From NCBI GenBank assembly GCA_036172665.1, contig JAYKNF010000014.1:3213001-3277000 (forward strand): 64,000 bases of DNA. The letters are read 5' to 3'. The position numbers were made by a program, and so were the translations under genes. Shown here piece after piece: positions 63,195-64,000 of the stretch. Each line of letters opens with the position of its first letter. Position 1 is the first letter of the stretch. Below the pieces are notes generated by a model. That model had not been told where the DNA came from and did not search any database. It saw only the letters and a program-made list of their open reading frames with translations. This DNA comes from Prosopocoilus inquinatus (lineage: Eukaryota > Arthropoda > Insecta > Coleoptera > Lucanidae).

Positions 63195-64000
63195 CTGATG
63201 TGAGATACAAAGTTTTTGGACGCAGCAGGAGCTGGAAATAGTTTTAAACGAAACAACACGTATTAGCGTTGTTCCTGTGCTATATCTAATCGATCCTTAC
63301 TTATCTATCATGTTATTTGACGTTTGGATTAACTCCAGTAACTCTGATGTGAGATACGACGTTTTCGGACGCAGCAGAAGCTGGAAATAGTTTTAAACTA
63401 AACAACACGTATTAGCGTTGTTCCTGTGATGTATCTAATCGATCCTTACTCATCTATCATGTTATTTGACGTTTGGGTGGACTCCAGTAACTCTGATGAG
63501 AGATACAAAGATTTCGGACGCAGCAGAAGCTGGAAATACTTTTGAACGATACACCACCTATTAGCGTTGTTCCTGTGATGTATCTAAACGATCCTTACTT
63601 ATCTAACATGTTATTTGACGTTTGGATGGACTCCAGTGTGTCTGATGTGAGATACAAAGTTTTGGGACGCAGCAGGAGCTGGAAATAGTTTTAAACGAAA
63701 CAACACGTATTAGCGTTGTTCCTGTGCTGTATCTAATCGATCCTTACTTATCTATCATGTTATTTGACGTTTGGATGGACTCCAGTGACCCTGACGTGAG
63801 ATACGAAGTTCTCGGACGCAGCAGAAGCTGGAAATAGTTTTAAACGAAGCAACAGGCATTAGCGTTGTTCCTGTGATGTATCTAATCGATCCTTACTCAT
63901 CTATCATGTTATTTGACGTTTCGATGGACTCCAGTAACTCTGATGTGAGATACGACGTTTCCGGACGCAGCAGAAGCTGGAAATAGTATTAAACGAAACA
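63195..64000. repeat. HOR unit E3 (partial, cut by window end)
   Basis: These first 806 bp repeat E2 at +2980. The last complete monomer ends at 63870, and a 130-bp partial TTTCCGG-subtype monomer closes the window. The array clearly continues beyond it. Confidence 0.88.

Larger units (their letters stand above)
1..64000. repeat. 149-bp satellite DNA array, whole window
   Basis: The same unit recurs head to tail across the entire window, always in the same orientation, with no unrelated sequence between copies. Monomers were anchored on CTGTG after GCGTTGTTC. This gives 429 full monomers plus a 130-bp partial one at 63871-64000. The stretches between length variants are exact multiples of 149, and the sum is exactly 64000. 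Near-invariant landmarks in order are ATCGAT or AACGAT (about position 15), TTATTT (39-44), GACTCCAGT (57-65), GGACGCAGC (93-101), GCTGGAAATAG (106-116) and ATTAGCGTTGTTC (137-149). The array continues off both ends. Large homogeneous arrays like this are typical of centromeric or pericentromeric heterochromatin; that location is inferred. I do not recognise the family. Confidence 0.98.

Noticed and set aside
1..64000. CRISPR array
   Set aside because: The repeats are direct and regular, but the whole 149-bp unit is conserved and no unique spacers lie between short repeats. No cas-like gene is present.
1..64000. Repetitive protein gene (tandem-domain surface or silk-like protein)
   Set aside because: A 149-bp period breaks the frame at every repeat, stops occur in all frames, and variation is not concentrated at third positions.
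1..64000. Telomeric repeat (TTAGG or TTTAGGG) derived array
   Set aside because: ATTAGCG occurs once per monomer but is not followed by further telomere-like units. The spacing is 149 bp and the remaining sequence is unrelated.
1..64000. tRNA, 5S rRNA or other RNA gene tandem array
   Set aside because: No A/B-box pair, cloverleaf arms or recognisable rRNA segment could be read in the consensus, and the variation between subtypes ignores any such structure.
1..64000. Transposon-borne satellite or terminal inverted repeats
   Set aside because: No inverted long repeats, target-site duplications or transposase frames were seen. All repeats are direct.
1..64000. Assignment to a named satellite family or species
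   Set aside because: I do not recognise the 149-bp consensus with confidence. A database search of the consensus would decide; no name is given without it.

Overview
The window is one uninterrupted satellite DNA array, and I found no gene in it. A 149-bp monomer is repeated head to tail in a single orientation from base 1 to base 64000, and the array runs off both ends. Anchoring each monomer on the CTGTG that follows GCGTTGTTC, I count 429 complete monomers plus a final partial one of 130 bp. Of these, 419 measure 149 bp and ten are length variants (147, 147, 153, 119, 153, 153, 146, 133, 140 and 148 bp). The lengths add up to exactly 64000. The consensus is about 40% GC, 59 of 149 bases by hand count.

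The organism is a eukaryote, because an array of this size and homogeneity is typical of centromeric or pericentromeric heterochromatin. I do not recognise the monomer and cannot name the taxon. The consensus holds eight CpGs against about 5.8 expected from its base composition. That argues weakly for a genome with little cytosine methylation in repeats, such as many insects and other invertebrates, over a vertebrate or flowering plant.

The monomers fall into linked sequence subtypes, and these are arranged in higher-order repeats (HORs) whose offsets are whole numbers of monomers. Block family B fills about 0.1-8.9 kb, with 18-, 25- and 43-monomer offsets. Family A fills about 8.9-24.6 kb and is a 44-monomer unit present as two full copies and one partial copy, each carrying an internal 12-monomer duplication. 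A mosaic stretch at about 24.6-29 kb follows. Family C fills about 29-54.2 kb and is built of 16- to 21-monomer units. Within it a 53-monomer duplication at 30.36/38.25 kb was itself enlarged by a 17-monomer duplication, giving a 70-monomer (10,430-bp) offset. Short irregular monomers follow at about 54.2-56.6 kb. Family E fills about 56.6-64 kb, includes a 20-monomer unit, and is collinear with family B at the other end of the window. The younger-looking A and C expansions therefore sit between two stretches of related, apparently older organisation.

No transposon, RNA gene, CRISPR array, promoter or terminator could be supported. The few open frames over 60 codons are chance read-through of two adjacent monomers and recur only because the HORs recur. 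What is biologically interesting is the array's duplication history, its subtype grammar and the conserved structural motifs within the monomer.
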